Part shown: positions 22,870 through 34,939 of the stretch, in pieces
Numbering within the stretch: the first letter of the stretch is position 1
Layout of the letters: every line of letters starts with the position of its first letter
Source of the DNA: Ypsolopha sequella
Taxonomy: Eukaryota > Arthropoda > Insecta > Lepidoptera > Ypsolophidae
Assembly (NCBI GenBank): GCA_934047225.1
Contig: OW203986.1
Span: 19,533,221-19,597,220, forward strand
Direction of reading: 5' to 3'
Length of the DNA stretch: 64,000 bases
Made by a program: the position numbers and the translations under genes
Notes under the pieces: model-generated
The model's input: the letters and a program-made list of their open reading frames with translations, nothing else
Told to the model about the DNA's origin: nothing
The model's database searches: none

Positions 22870-22980
22870 TTATTTTGCAAAATCCATCGCTATGAATACT
22901 CTAAATATTTTGGATTTGTTTCTGATTGATATTTTCTAGTTTGTGATGCACTCTAATAATATTTAATGACCACTGAAGCC
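22870..22980. repeat. Dispersed repeat family E, copy 1
   Basis: ggatttgtttctgattgat and atgcactctaataatattta are shared with 58050-58105. The adjoining string aaatccatcgctatgaatac is present here in the orientation opposite to that at 58107-58132, so one of the two copies is rearranged or the ancestor was palindromic. Confidence 0.6.
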
Positions 22981-23273
22981 TTGACAAAAGACAAAGACTA
23001 ATGTTTCTTTGCCGCCAGTATTCGCCGGATACTCGACTGATGATTGGGAATTTGATTGGAATCATATTGTTAAAAAATATGAAAATAAATATTAAATACT
23101 GACTTTTTGTCTTTATAAGTGATTAAAATTAGATAAAAAAAGGTAAAATAAAAATTTTGTGAGACATATTTCGGGCCATTCGGGCCTGGCATCAGTCACA
23201 AAGAAATAAAAAGAAAAATGTAATACTAGATAAAAAAAATTAAAAAAAATATTTATAAAATTTATAAAATATA
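22981..23273. other. Short intergenic stretch with a Penelope-end-like string
   Basis: At 23163-23200, acatatttcgggccattcgg...catcagtcac faintly resembles the Penelope-type end at 33258. Otherwise AT-rich with no gene. Confidence 0.3.
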
Positions 23274-23677
23274 CCGTGAAATTAAAGTGGTTTTGGAAAC
23301 GAAAACTGGAGATCTAAAACGGCCGACTTCGGTGAATCATAAAACGATTTGAAAGTGGGATGGAGTCAGAGATTTTTCACGCTTGCAAAAGAGACAGCAT
23401 TAGAACGGAATCATAATATGATTCATCCAAAGTGGCCTCTTTAGAGGACCTGGTGGTAGTACTCGTCGATACGAACAACTTTTACTATGGAGCCAAACCT
23501 AAAATCGCGAAAATAAAGTCGGCTGTTTCATACATTTTGGTCTAGTAGCTATGTAACTTCTTTATGGAACAGCTGATTTAATTCTCGCGATTTGATGTTT
23601 AGTTCCATAGTAAAAGTCGTTCGTATTTACGAGTACTATCACTAGTTTTCGTTTCCAAAACCACTTAAATTTCACGG
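23274..23677. mobile_element. Foldback MITE, core family F, copy 1 (404 bp)
   Basis: The terminal inverted repeats of about 36 bp read ccgtgaaattaaagtggttt...gaaaact and the matching inverse at the right end. Inside is a second inverted pair built on the core actcgtcgatacgaacaact...ggagccaaacc...cgcgaaaataaagtcggctg and its complement. The same core is present in the elements at 33488-33720 and 53043-53280. No clear target duplication. Confidence 0.8.
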
Positions 23678-26600
23678 CTTAGTATAGTCGAGCTACTATG
23701 TTTTGCCTGCTGCCTATATTCAGATAAAACGATTTTCCGGACCAAATCACAAATGAAGTGGTGGACTAACACAGTGGAATCGGTGGCACAACTTGCCGGC
23801 TGCATTGAAAGTACCTGATAAATGGATCGATTACTGCTCCAACTAGATCCACATGAGAGTTTTACAAACTTTTTGTGCACCCAATTGCCTGAAAAATGAA
23901 CACATAAAAATTCTGATAACTACACAATATGAATTATACATAAATATTACTCTATTCGCGATATCTATGACGTTTCATTCCGCCGCTATATTTAGGGCAT
24001 AGGCTCTATTAAAATAGTCTATATTGCTTGTCATTAAAAGTCATGAGGAGGTCCCCAAATTCTGGTGGGTATTTTATGGCTTATCAAAATTAGCCTCTAA
24101 TACTAGTAAATAAGAGTTACCCAATGAAAAATCACAGGAATCATGAAATCGCAAATAGACAGTTAAATCCGGAATAAAATTTGTAAATTTATTTAATTTA
24201 AGTTCCTAGAGAAATCTCATCGGCTTTATTTTTCTTGGGATTTTGGAATCTATTTTGCAAACATGCAACCTTTATCGAATCACCTTGTTGCCTGTCTGTC
24301 TGTGTTGTTCATGACCCTAAAACCTTTCAAAAGCTCCAATCTCCATATTCCACCAAAATTCAGACTTCTAACTCACCGCAAATACGAAAATGTCTTTAAA
24401 ATCACGAATTTTCCTTTGACTTTGAATTTTAAAATTTTCCACTAGGCAACTGGCCAAATTCGTTAAATGAAATATCTGAAAATTACTAAATTCCATTTTT
24501 ATATTGTTTTTTTTTTTTAGTTTTTACTTACATACATATACTCACGCCTGTCACCCAAACAGGTAGGCAGAGACTACAGATTTCCATCTGCTACGATCCT
24601 GACACACCTCTTTCGCCTCTTCCGTATCCATCAAATCATACAAGCTCTTCTATTCCGGGTACTTTTAACATTGCCCTTCTTCAGTGTGTCGCCAATTTGG
24701 CCAGCATACGTCCTTATAGGGCGGCCAGTATCTACTTAACGATAAAAAAACAAGTAAACTGTCACCGCATTCCCCGATGGGTATCAGAGGTGTATCCAAA
24801 TGTGCAGTCACTAAATCCGGAAAGCATTTTGAATATGAGAATATTTTCTTATATAGCTTACTTCAGATTATTTAACGGTCATCTGAGAAATGGGTAAATG
24901 CAACTTAGATACATGTAAACTTAAAACACAATAATAAGCTTATTTGTTCGCAGTCTTGGATAAACTTCAATATAGATAAATCATGTTGGTTGCCTGTGCA
25001 AGAAATTCTAGTGAGTAGTTCACGTCTCGACAGTGTCTTGTTCGCAGCATACGGCGCCGACCCCACCACACCCTGACCAACAGCCCTTTATTAATACGTG
25101 ACCCAGTGGACTCATAGTAAAAACACTTCAAGATCCGTTGTAAAAACTATGACCCGTCCATTATCTCTTTTTGTACGCCTTGTATCTCCACAACATACTG
25201 TCTAAGACGAAATACATTTAAATGATTTTTCAAATGCCGTTTTTTTATGACAAATCTACGACTGCGTGTGATTTCATGCAAACTCGTATTTTCGATGGAC
25301 GGGGCGTCACCACACTGAAACAGCAATAAGTCATCTGAAGTTAACATCACTAGGAAAGAAAGTCAGAAATTATCTTCATTTTGTTCGTTCAAATACGTAT
25401 TATTCGCAATGGCCAGATATTTAATTATTATATGAACTTACCTACGCTAAAAAAAGAAAAATGTACAGCAAAAATATTTCAGCTTGCAAACCAATCTAAT
25501 AATAGCAATGGCCGGCCTTTTCTTTACTAAATAATTAAATAAACGCATTTCCTATTTGCACCGCAATCCATTTCCTATTTGCACCGTAAATATATGCACA
25601 AACACACACACCCTCCCACACCCTCACGCACACCCTCTCACAAATGTTTTTGCTGCAGTACTAAACTTTAAACTTTAAATTTGTATTAAGAACTTATATT
25701 ATGTTTTTGTTTTATATTATTCTTTGATTTGTATAGTGTTAGTTTTTTAGTATTCTCATATTACATAGTTGCCATTAGAGTACATGCATAGATACGTGAA
25801 AGAGTGGAGTCTTCTGGCACAGGCTGCCCTCAGCTTAAAAGAAGACTCCAGTCACCACCTTTCTAATTTTTAAGAGCTTATAATTACCAATAAACAATTT
25901 TTATTTTCAAACCATTTTTCATTTTCATCGCTACGGTTCCATAGTTTTCCAGCTTCGTAGACCTACTCCCTCTAAATCGTAGTTTCGACGCATCGATGTA
26001 TCAGAAGCCTACAGGTATACGGAAAAGTTTCAACAAACTTCTTGCCCTGTCATCGCGACAAAATACGAGGGTCTATATCAGGAGGAACATAGTCCGAGAA
26101 CGTAATGTCCCCAGCGAATGGATAGCTGGAGGCGTCAATATTCTACGTGACCAGCCCTTGTGTCGGCCGCGGAAACATGTGTCGGAAGTGAGGGCTATCT
26201 ATTTGTGAGCACAATGCGACTGTTCACTGCCGGTCGAGAAGCGAGAACATCGATTCTCAACCTGTTTGTAACGTTTTTCTTGCAACTTTTGTTGACATGG
26301 TTCTCAAGAATAGGACTTTACGAACGCGTTAACATGTGAAGATCGTCATGTGTTGATAAAATTTTAAATTTATAACTACCTTTGGTCATGTGATCCACTC
26401 ATTATGTCAATTGACTCTTAAGCGGGCTTGATTAGACTAAAAACTAGAAACTTTTAACATCAAGTGTAAGGTTGCGGAATAGACTCAAAGTTTAAAAAAA
26501 ATGCTATCCATTGTTGAAAATACTTATGAAATGATTATTCGAACGAAAATAATTGAAATTATTTGGTATCAGGAAAAATCTATTGCAAACTACTCCTTAA

Positions 26601-26860
26601 AAGTATGCTTTCTCCGCAGAGATCTCAGAATTTTGTGCGACAACTGCCGTTAACTTTTTATGTTTTTTTCTGAAACCACATAGCTGTAACATGCATAGTC
26701 GAGCACTTATCTCATATAAGCCTTAATTTTCTATAAAATTACAATATCCATCATAATAAGACGTAATCATTGTTGGCGAATCGTGGGTATACGTGTGTGG
26801 ACTGCAACTTGCATTTCACAGTTAATGCTCGAAAAAACCACTGATGTCGTGATAGTATGT
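23678..26860. other. Intergenic DNA, no gene seen
   Basis: Holds a family C fragment (24541-24620) and a CA-rich low-complexity tract near 25595-25640. Short frames (24263, 24697, 25147 minus, 25996) carry no domain that I recognise. The undiscovered first exon of the DIP gene could lie here or further left. Confidence 0.4.
24541..24620 (+). repeat. Dispersed repeat family C, second copy
   Basis: Contains cacgcctgtcacccaaacag, gtaggcagagactacagatt and catctgctacgatcctgaca, matching the fragment at 21750 and the string at the right edge of the window. Confidence 0.65.
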
Positions 26861-27020
26861 ATACAAGGTGACTTTTTGATCATACTCAAAATTCACTCCC
26901 AGTGAATCACTATGGGGAGTCGAAATTTTATTTTATGAATTTTACAAAAATCGTTGTAGGTTCATGATGTTAATCACTTACCAAGGCCGACTGGACGATC
27001 TTCACAAATTCACCTTGTAT
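26861..27020. mobile_element. Small candidate MITE of 160 bp
   Basis: The ends are atacaaggtga and its inverse (tcaccttgtat), with looser complementarity just inside (ctttttgat / ttcacaaa). It lies upstream of the first recognised DIP exon. No target duplication was established. Confidence 0.45.
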
Positions 27021-27422
27021 ATTTGGTGCCAGATTTCATACAAATTGCTTCCATTATTTGCGTAGAAATACACGTTTACTGCAACGCGGCTTAAATTGTA
27101 CTACCACCATAATATGTTATATTGTCGCCACATTACCTTACGGCATAAGTATGGGATAAGTGCAGCCGAAAGCAGCATCAGAACCAAAGTGCACCTTAAC
27201 AAAATTATACAAAATGAAATTTTAATAATAAAAATAACAACGCAATCAAATAAATATTTTCTCCACATTAATCTTTTTCTAATACTATTGTCAAAATCAC
27301 GAGGGCGGCATCTACAGAAAATCGATTTGGCGTTATTGCTATATGCAACATAAAACGTACAGCAACCCTGACTCTACATAATATAATCAATTTATTTTTT
27401 AATGAAAGTTTTTGTTCCCCAG

Positions 27423-27529
27423 CTCTCGGCCTGGAGCCCGACTTCCTGTACCCCCTGGAGAACGTGACCATAGCCCAGGGTCGCGACGCCATGTTCACCT
27501 GCGTGGTGAACAACCTGGGTGGTTACAGG
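27423..27529 (+). CDS. DIP gene, exon with first half of Ig domain 1
   Basis: The acceptor tttttgttccccag ends at 27422 and the donor agg|gtgagt starts at 27530. Two bases complete a codon from the previous exon (phase 1 in), then the frame reads LGLEPDFLYPLENVTIAQGR... to NNLGGYR and ends on a codon boundary. The first Ig cysteine is in AMFTC. NVT is a possible N-glycosylation site. The sequence agrees closely with the start of Ig1 in insect DIPs after the signal peptide, so the missing upstream exon should carry the start codon and signal peptide. Open frames in other phases and on the minus strand over this exon are shadows of its high GC content. The intron that follows is 5272 bp. Confidence 0.93.
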
Positions 27530-27823
27530 GTGAGTGGCGACTCCGCCACTGCCAGGGTGTGTATCCAACCAGAATACAGCTAGACCACAATAGAGGAGCA
27601 CCGACACCCAGCACTCAGGGTTGAGATCGAACTTGGTTTGGCTTGACTTTTGTCCTATCTTTGGGAAATTTAAATTTAAAGATGGTTTTACTTAGTTTTA
27701 TAAGAAAGTAGGTACACATACTGCTACAGATACATAAAAATAGTTAGTTAGATCCATTGATAATGGTGTGATGTTTATTAAGACGTGGCTTCCTAAATTT
27801 CAAAAGTTTTTTTGCTTATAATA

Positions 27824-28255
27824 GGTCTTTACATTACATATGAAATTGCCGAAATTTTCTTACAGATTCATGAGTTCATAATTCCTGTAATTCAATGGTT
27901 ATATCAATTATTTGTTTTTTGTTTGAAAGTTGATTTCAAGGTTTTACATCTACATATTAAATTTTGTTCCTATTTTCAGTTTGATTATAAAAATTAAATA
28001 ATCAAAAACAGTTCGTCCTAAATGCCATCCATTTCCATGATAAGATTCGTAATAATTTTTAACAGCTGATGCTTTTCAAAAATTAAATTTCTGTTGCCGT
28101 TAGCTTAATGTTGTCTCATTCAAACAGATAAGAAATTACATAATTTGGATTTGTCATTCCTAAGAAATATGCAAAAATGTTAGTACTGAGAATTTAGTTT
28201 CCTTCAAATTCTCTATAGAAAACGGCAATTTCATATGTAAAGACCTAGTGTGTAT
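27824..28255. mobile_element. Tc1/mariner-type MITE, 432 bp
   Basis: The ends are ggtctttacatta...catatgaaattgccg and the inverse cggcaatttcatatgtaaag...acc, an inverted repeat of about 25 bp with a small insertion in the left arm. TA flanks both ends (27822-27823 and 28256-28257), as expected for Tc1/mariner. No transposase frame is present. It is an intronic insertion in the DIP gene. Confidence 0.85.
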
Positions 28256-29982
28256 ACTCGTACGTTGAGTCAACTACATATCTGATCAATGTAAAACTTA
28301 AATAAACGTTTTTCTATACCTTTTGCGTTGCAAAGCCAGTTATATAATATATTCATAGAAAAAATAAACCTAAATAATTTATTGTACTTTTAATTAAAAA
28401 GGAGAATTTTATTTATTGATAACAAAAAAAGACATAAATAACATTATTGATCTAAAATTCTAAACAACTTAAAAATATTAATAAATGATACTAAATCTAC
28501 TGTAAAATTAACTTTTCTAAAACCTAAACCTATTCAAATTTAATCATGAAATTAGGGTCATTTTGAATCGTTTCGCCCGCATTTTGGCGCACGCTTTTTT
28601 ATTTTAAACAGTCCCTTATAATAACAGATTATAATAGCAAAGCCGCTATGCGCCGAAAAAAAGGCCTCCTCTTAAAGCCTACTTGCGGTCAATACACCTG
28701 TTAATCTGGCCGTAATAAGTTATAAGTTTATAAAATTGTCAAGTTGAATATTATTAAAATTACAAACAGAAATGCAATCGGCCCACTTTGCATAATTAAT
28801 CTCGATATTTCTTTTTTATAGGTCGTACCTATCGTTTTTTAAATCCCAACATATACAGCAGAGTACAAACACCATTTGTTTATTGACAAATCTTACTCAT
28901 AATTTAATTTTACCATCTCTCATTAGTTTTCAGTATAAAATTTCATGGTTTGAATGAATTACTCAGCGTTCTATGTAGTGGTTAAAAATATTGGCAGCTA
29001 ATTCAAAATATAGTATTTTAATGACTAAAGTCAAGTTCATACAAAGATCTCACCCAAATAGTTCTCTGCACAAACTTCTTGCACACTTCTATTAGAACAC
29101 AAACTATAAGCACTCTTTCAACAGCACCACAGCACTATAGATCCTGTCACTATCCTAGTATAGTGTGTTACCTCCTTTACACTAAAACTTATGCACAGTA
29201 ACCTATAAGTCACTCTGTCATAGTTGTAGCAAAACTCGTAGATCACACAAATGCACTATTCTATATTAATTCTATCCTAGACACTTCTACACCTTGCACA
29301 TACTTGTAGACATAAAACTCGAGAATTTAGATTCTTGGGTTTTGTATTGCACTTGTTTGTATCTCTGTACAAAAAGCATGCAACAAAAGAAAATGCACTC
29401 TTCTATCGTACTGTTTCTCGCCATGCTCTTTGCACTGTTTCGTGTGTGTAGTCCAATTCACTCCGACGAGTAACGACGGTAACGACTACGTCAAAGGCCT
29501 GAACATACAAAGGTATAATGATTTAGAGGATTTAAAGGGCTTAAAGCAGCCTCCAATCTTTTCCCCCATACATTATTCCTACGTAGTCAGCGTTACTAGT
29601 ATTCACCGTTTACAGACAATAGTCAAAAGAGACAAACTGTAATTTTGTACAAAAGGTCTAGCAGTTCTCTTTCAGAGCTACGTCAAAATGTTCACCGAAC
29701 CAAGAAGTAGCCGGAACGCCCTGAATCAAACCGTGTGGCTGCCGGTCACTGGCTTGTTTCATTCCACTAAGTGAGACTCAGTCTCAAATTTACATTGCAA
29801 AACACTCACTTTGCCAAATTAAAATAAAGCTGAGGACATAAATCCCCTTAGTCCCTGTTCAATCATTTCGAGAGGCAGCGTGCTCAAACTGTCCCCGGAG
29901 TTCCGATGGAGGGCGAAGCGACTCAGCCACGTCTTAGAATCAAGATCCTATATCGATACAAATTCTCTTCCATTCGGTCAAA

Positions 29983-30389
29983 AGGTTAAACGTCAGTCGC
30001 TTAGCACAAAGTGTATAACTCAACTTTGTATTTGTTGTTTAGAAGTTAAAAATGGAAAAACATTTTGCTATGTGGCAGTTAAGTTCAGTTAATAAAAAAA
30101 TATAAAAATAGTTCAAGTATTAGTGAAGTTTATAAAGCATAAGTTTGAAATTGAATGCACAATTAGTCATGATCTGCTGCAAATAAAGTAAAACAGCATT
30201 TTAAGTTGGTTTTAAGAAGATCATAACTAATTCTGTACACAATTTCAAACTCTTGCTTTATAAACCTCACTAATACTGAACTATTGGCGTCAAATGGCAT
30301 AGATCAAAAAGCTTTTCAATTTTAAATTTCTGATCAAGAAAAACAAAGTTAAGTTGTGCACTTTGTGCTAAGCTACTGAAGTTTAACCT
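29983..30389. repeat. Long foldback element, 407 bp, arms of about 200 bp
   Basis: The left arm starts aggttaaacgtcagtcgctt and passes through agcacaaagtgtataactca, agtattagtgaagtttataa and gtttgaaattg; the right arm carries all of these in reverse order and orientation, ending gtttaacct. The arms are roughly 85% identical by eye and almost meet at about 30186. In the DIP pre-mRNA this would form a long imperfect duplex. Confidence 0.85.
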
Positions 30390-32801
30390 TAATGCGCTGC
30401 AATCCAAAGATGTCGAAAGAATACGAGTACATATTTCCAATGTATTTCCTCATAAAGTTTCCTGTAAAGTATGTTGGAAGTAATACCGTAGAGGTTTGAA
30501 ACAAATTACACTTGATCACTACATACTTATACATCATGTAGGTAGGGTAGGAAACCTGATATGCACCGCTGGTATGGTTGAGTTTGGACTTGCAAACTGG
30601 TAATGACTTTTTATGTTTGTATTTCGGAAGATGTAACTTCAAACTTTGCTTTATAAAATGCATCGTAGCATCTATACTGATGGCTGTTGTCAACGATTTT
30701 TGAAATATCGTATCTGAAATTACATCTTGTTCTTTATCTTATGTACAGTTGGCTACAGACCAAATTACCATAATTCTAAGCAAAAATTGTAATAATAAAA
30801 AATATTTACTAATTAACATACTTTTAATATTTGAATACAGTCGGTGGTCAAATGTACATCTACCTTTAAAAATTTACAAACGAATTAAAACGATTGGTCT
30901 AAAAGCATAATTATAAAGTTCATTACAATTGTTTATTATCTATCCTATAGAGTCTAAAGTTTAGACCAACCGTTGAAGACACAACTTGACTATCATTTTT
31001 TCCAACTCAACTAATATAATGAAGAAAATCCGCTAATCAAGTTGGCTAAAAACATATAAAAAACAAAAACATCACAGTATTCCTTTGTTACAACTTTTGC
31101 ATACTGTAATGTTTGCGTTTCCTACTTTAAATATAATTTTCCGTAGAGTTTCATTGTAGGCACCTTTTTAGAACACAAAATTAGTGTTTGCACTAAGCAC
31201 TTTCAATTAAGAATAGCACTGGTAGCACGTAAACCTACATTTTAATAGCATTTGCACTAACTTGACTGAAGCACCTCTTTAATTAATACAGTTTCTAAGC
31301 AAAAAGTGCACAATATACTGAGATAATTTAATATTAACTTTGAAATTAGAACAAAACTGTTACCAACATATGAGAATAACAATCACGAGAGCGAATACAA
31401 TACAATTTAATTTTAATTTCATGATACCCAGCAAACGGCAGTCCACAGAGACGATGCGGCGGTCCTGCTACGTTTTTCTATAACCAGCATTTTTTTTGGA
31501 CGCGCAATGCAGGAAATTAGCTTCTATTGCGATGTCGCCGGTTTCGGCAAAGCGAGTGGAAGCTGGGACGTTTTCACAATGCGCCCACAGTGCACCTCAT
31601 AGCAGCCACCAGACGAAAATGTAATTAAAAATTCCAAGAGCATTTTCTGCCGGTTCCCAGCTGATCATCGATTGTTACAGCCAAACTACGTTTCACGATA
31701 AATATACTTGATGTATTGCTTACAACAAGTACAAAAAATTGCTTTTTTGCCTAATTATTCATCAATTTACCACTAATTTAGAAACAACGTTCATTCACAG
31801 AATTAGTTGTGCCTAAAACTTTCTAAAGTTAACGCTCGTAAATGAAACTAAAAACTAAAATCAAAAATCGAAACTCTGTCAACTTTGCGCCAAAACAAGT
31901 AATGAAAAAATTATCGTAGTAAAGTCAACGTAAGTAGAAAGCTAATACAAAGTGGAAAATTGTATACGTTTGGTTGTAAAAGAATATTTTGAGGCCGAAA
32001 ATGAATTTTTATGCACTTTACGGACTAGTCCATGTACCTTTTATAGTTATCTACGGCTGCTATCATATTTTTATCTTATATTTTGATGGATATCTACGAA
32101 TGCCAAATTTGTTGAAAAGGGATAGACATTTCAATAAGCAGTACTTAAAAAAAAAAAAACACTTTTCCGATTGCCAAAACACTTTCGTGGACAGGTGCCA
32201 TTCCCCTGATAAAATATGTATTTTTTTTTCATAGGTCTTAATGGATATATCCTAATAGATAGAACCGCCGCGCCCCATATACGCAAATTCTAAGGCGCCA
32301 TCTAGTAATCACTTTACAACACTCGTCCATTGATAATCCGCTTGGAACGTTTTTTATAAGATACCACCCCGGTAACAGTTATACTGTGCTGGTACCCAGG
32401 GAGGTCGCAACAAGATAGTGTTGCTGTTCGAGCATCCTTGTCGTGACTGCCTCCTGGGAGGTATTCGCTTGTAATTAGAGACGTTCGCTCTAAAAGTCTT
32501 CATTGCTTAACACTTTACTTCACTGGAATTTTTATTTCGACGGTAGTTCTGCTCCATTTTTCTAATGGAATTTTCGCATCTCGTACTTGTTAACTCATGA
32601 TTTTACATTTTCTCTTTACTCGATTGTCTAAAGCAAATATTTTTTTACAACGAAATATTTATAAATAAATAATTTAGAACCAAAAATATTGTTCAAATAT
32701 ATTAACTACCTTCAAAAGCATCACTTTTATTTGTTTTACAAATTATACTAATAATTTCGTCTGATTTCTCTCGAATCTCGTGTTTGGGGTGACCAACATA
32801 G

Positions 32802-32987
32802 GTGGCTTGGATCAAAGCAGACACGAAGGCCATCCTGGCCATCCATGAGCACGTGATTACCAACAACGCCAGGCTGAGCGTCACCCACAACGACTACAAC
32901 ACGTGGACGCTGAACATAAGGGGGGTGAAGCGTGAGGACCGGGGGCAGTACATGTGCCAAGTCAACACGGATCCTATGAAGATGCAG
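32802..32987 (+). CDS. DIP gene, exon with second half of Ig domain 1
   Basis: Sixty-two codons, in phase 0 at both ends. The acceptor is the weak ccaacatag with a poor pyrimidine tract; the donor is cag|gtaata. The exon reads VAWIKADTKAILAIHEHVIT, then NARLSVTHNDYNTWTLNI and DRGQYMCQVNTDPMKMQ. It holds the Ig tryptophan (AW), the DxGxYxC motif with the second Ig1 cysteine, and the HND and NTDPM strings diagnostic of DIP and lachesin-type Ig1 domains. The join from NNLGGYR of the previous exon into VAW reproduces the family pattern exactly. Confidence 0.94.
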
Positions 32988-33487
32988 GTAATATATATAT
33001 AAATTCTTACTTGTAATTGCAGTTGGAGTTAAACCACTTACGTAAAGAGGTTTTTGGCAATTAGGATCATGGCATAAAGTCAAGAAAATATTAACAACTA
33101 TTAATATTATGAGAAAAGTTGAACAAATCTGTCATATCCAATTTCGAATTTCTCCCTAAACATTAATTTGTTAATAAATATATGTTGTGCTTTTTTTAAA
33201 CTTTATTAATTTACTTGGTTCATTTATTAGTATTAAAACAATAAAATTATATTTTAACTCGATATATTTCGGCCCACGGTATGGGGCCGAAATCAGTCGA
33301 ATGGAACAAATAAAGTACTCGTATATAAAATAAAATAAATTAAAGTGACACCTATTAACAATTTTAAATTAATAGGTTTATCTTCAGATTGTGCTGATTA
33401 CTTTTGATGATATTAAATTACTTACTGCTCTTCTAATGTAAAGTATGTTGGTAATTAATTATGGTGGTTATGTAGTTTGTTTGTACT

Positions 33488-33720
33488 GGGTGTTAAGATG
33501 AAGTTGCGGAAGCCGGAAACTATGGCGATAGTACTCGTCCGTAAGAACAACTTTTTCTATGGAGCCAACCCAGAATCGCGAAAAAAAATCTGCTGTTACA
33601 CAGCTACCTGACCAAAATGTATAACCAACAGATATTTTTCTCGTTTTCTCAATTTTTTTCACGGAAATTTGTTCGTATGGACCTACTAGAATTCGGCTTC
33701 CGCAACTTCTTTTAACACCC
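33488..33720. mobile_element. MITE inside the Penelope remnant, core family F, copy 2 (233 bp)
   Basis: Terminal inverted repeats of about 28 bp (gggtgttaagatgaagttgc...ggaagccg and inverse). The interior contains gtactcgtccgtaagaacaa, tatggagccaa and cgcgaaaaaaaatctgctgt, shared with 23274-23677. Nesting shows it arrived after the Penelope copy. Confidence 0.8.
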
Positions 33721-33870
33721 TATATAGTTTTGCGATGTTGTTGTTGCTATTAGGTACTTGAAATTTTGAGCGCTCTAGTTTGTCGGTTGGTTGGGTCACG
33801 TCTGTCTATGCTGTCTGGTACATAATGAGCACCAAGTGACCAGATATATGACGTCTCCCACGTTCATAGG

Positions 33871-34200
33871 TCTGTGTCAGTCAATGGTGGAGTGAATGAT
33901 TTAACGATGCGAATGGTGAAGCAGTCGTTGAAGATAACGTTGTGTAGGCGTGTGTGTGTGGGAATGGTTAGGATGTTGTTTTGTATAGTTGATGTATGTC
34001 TGTAGTTGTCCATCCGGATGTGTAAAGCGTTTCTGGTTTCACCTACGTAGAATGTCGGGCAATGTCGGCATTCCTGCAGGTAAATACAATTTTCAGTTTT
34101 ACATGTTGTGTTGTGTTTTGTAGGTGCTGGTAGTATGGTGAATATTGATATGTGTGGAAGTGTTGATCATGATGCATGTTTTGCAACGTGGCTGTCGGCC
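33871..34200 (-). pseudogene. GIY-YIG endonuclease domain of a Penelope-like element, frameshifted
   Basis: Read on the minus strand, three frames each keep part of the domain. The first gives RQPRCKTCIMI near 34190; the second gives ENCIYLQECRHCPTFYVGET (34098-34039), the GIY-YIG core with its Cys pair; the third gives NVIFNDCFTIRIVKSF and PPLTD (33942-33870), the usual C-terminal end. At least two frameshifts separate them, so no functional product is possible. Confidence 0.75.
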
Positions 34201-34939
34201 ATCAGACGTAATCAGCACCATCTGTAGATAAACCTATTTATTAAAAATTGTTAACAGGGGTCACCTTTACTTTTTTATTTTATATAGGTACTTTATTTGT
34301 CAACATCTTGTTCTATTCGACTGATGACGGCCCCATACCGTGGGCCGAAATATATCGAGTTAAAATATATTTTTTTCATTTTTCATTTTTCATTTCTCAT
34401 AAACATAAATTACTTAAGTGACAAAATTATTTTGTTGCTGAAAATACAAAAACGATGCTATGAAAAAACTTACTGCAGTCACTGTAAATGGTATATCATT
34501 GAATAAAACATCCATTCCTTAGAATATCAGTCTTCGATAAATCCCCGAACATAAAATAAAATTCTTTATCGGATCAAAGAACAATTGTGTTTGTAACCGA
34601 CAAAAGACGAATGGGATGAAAGGAGCAACAACGAGTTTATTATCCGTTATAAATCTTTTGTGATCAGCTTCCAGATTCTCGTTCGCTTATTAGAGATATT
34701 TTACTTGAAAATTTTAATAATTTAATTTCTGATTTTAGCACTATATATTTATAAAAAATTTATTTGTGAACGAGTTTTGCTGGAAGAAATCTCTGCTTAG
34801 AGATAAGCTCGCCTGTGTGCATACTTTTTGTAAGTGCGATTTGTAATAATGTTTCATGTATACAACAAAATTATTTTTTTATGTATCCTACTGAGGAAAG
34901 TTGTTTGTAAGACGCTGAATACCGCTTTGCACAATGAGG

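Larger units (their letters stand above)
27530..32801 (+). other. DIP intron (5.3 kb)
   Basis: Contains a TA-flanked mariner-type MITE (27824-28255) and a long foldback (29983-30389). The rest is AT-rich. Between 28256 and 29982 and between 30390 and 32801 I saw no exon or RNA gene; a GC-richer patch at 31440-31620 and another at 32380-32470 have no coding signature. Confidence 0.8.
33246..34372 (-). mobile_element. Penelope-like element remnant with inverted ends
   Basis: The arms 33246-33402 and 34205-34372 are inverted copies of about 160 bp that start aattatattttaactcgatat and contain ttcggcccacggtatggggc. Between them, on the minus strand, is a degraded GIY-YIG endonuclease region. Penelope-like retroelements encode RT followed by GIY-YIG and often carry inverted or tandem pseudo-LTRs, which fits. 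The RT region is missing and a 233-bp MITE has inserted at 33488-33720. The element is an intronic insertion, antisense to the DIP gene. Confidence 0.75.

Noticed and set aside
27268..27624. Several overlapping frames of 70-81 codons on both strands around 27.4 kb
   Set aside because: They are shadows of the GC-rich DIP exon at 27423-27529; only the frame that joins to the next exon matches the Ig pattern.
32748..33083. 111-codon frame on the minus strand
   Set aside because: It is the complement of the DIP exon 32802-32987.
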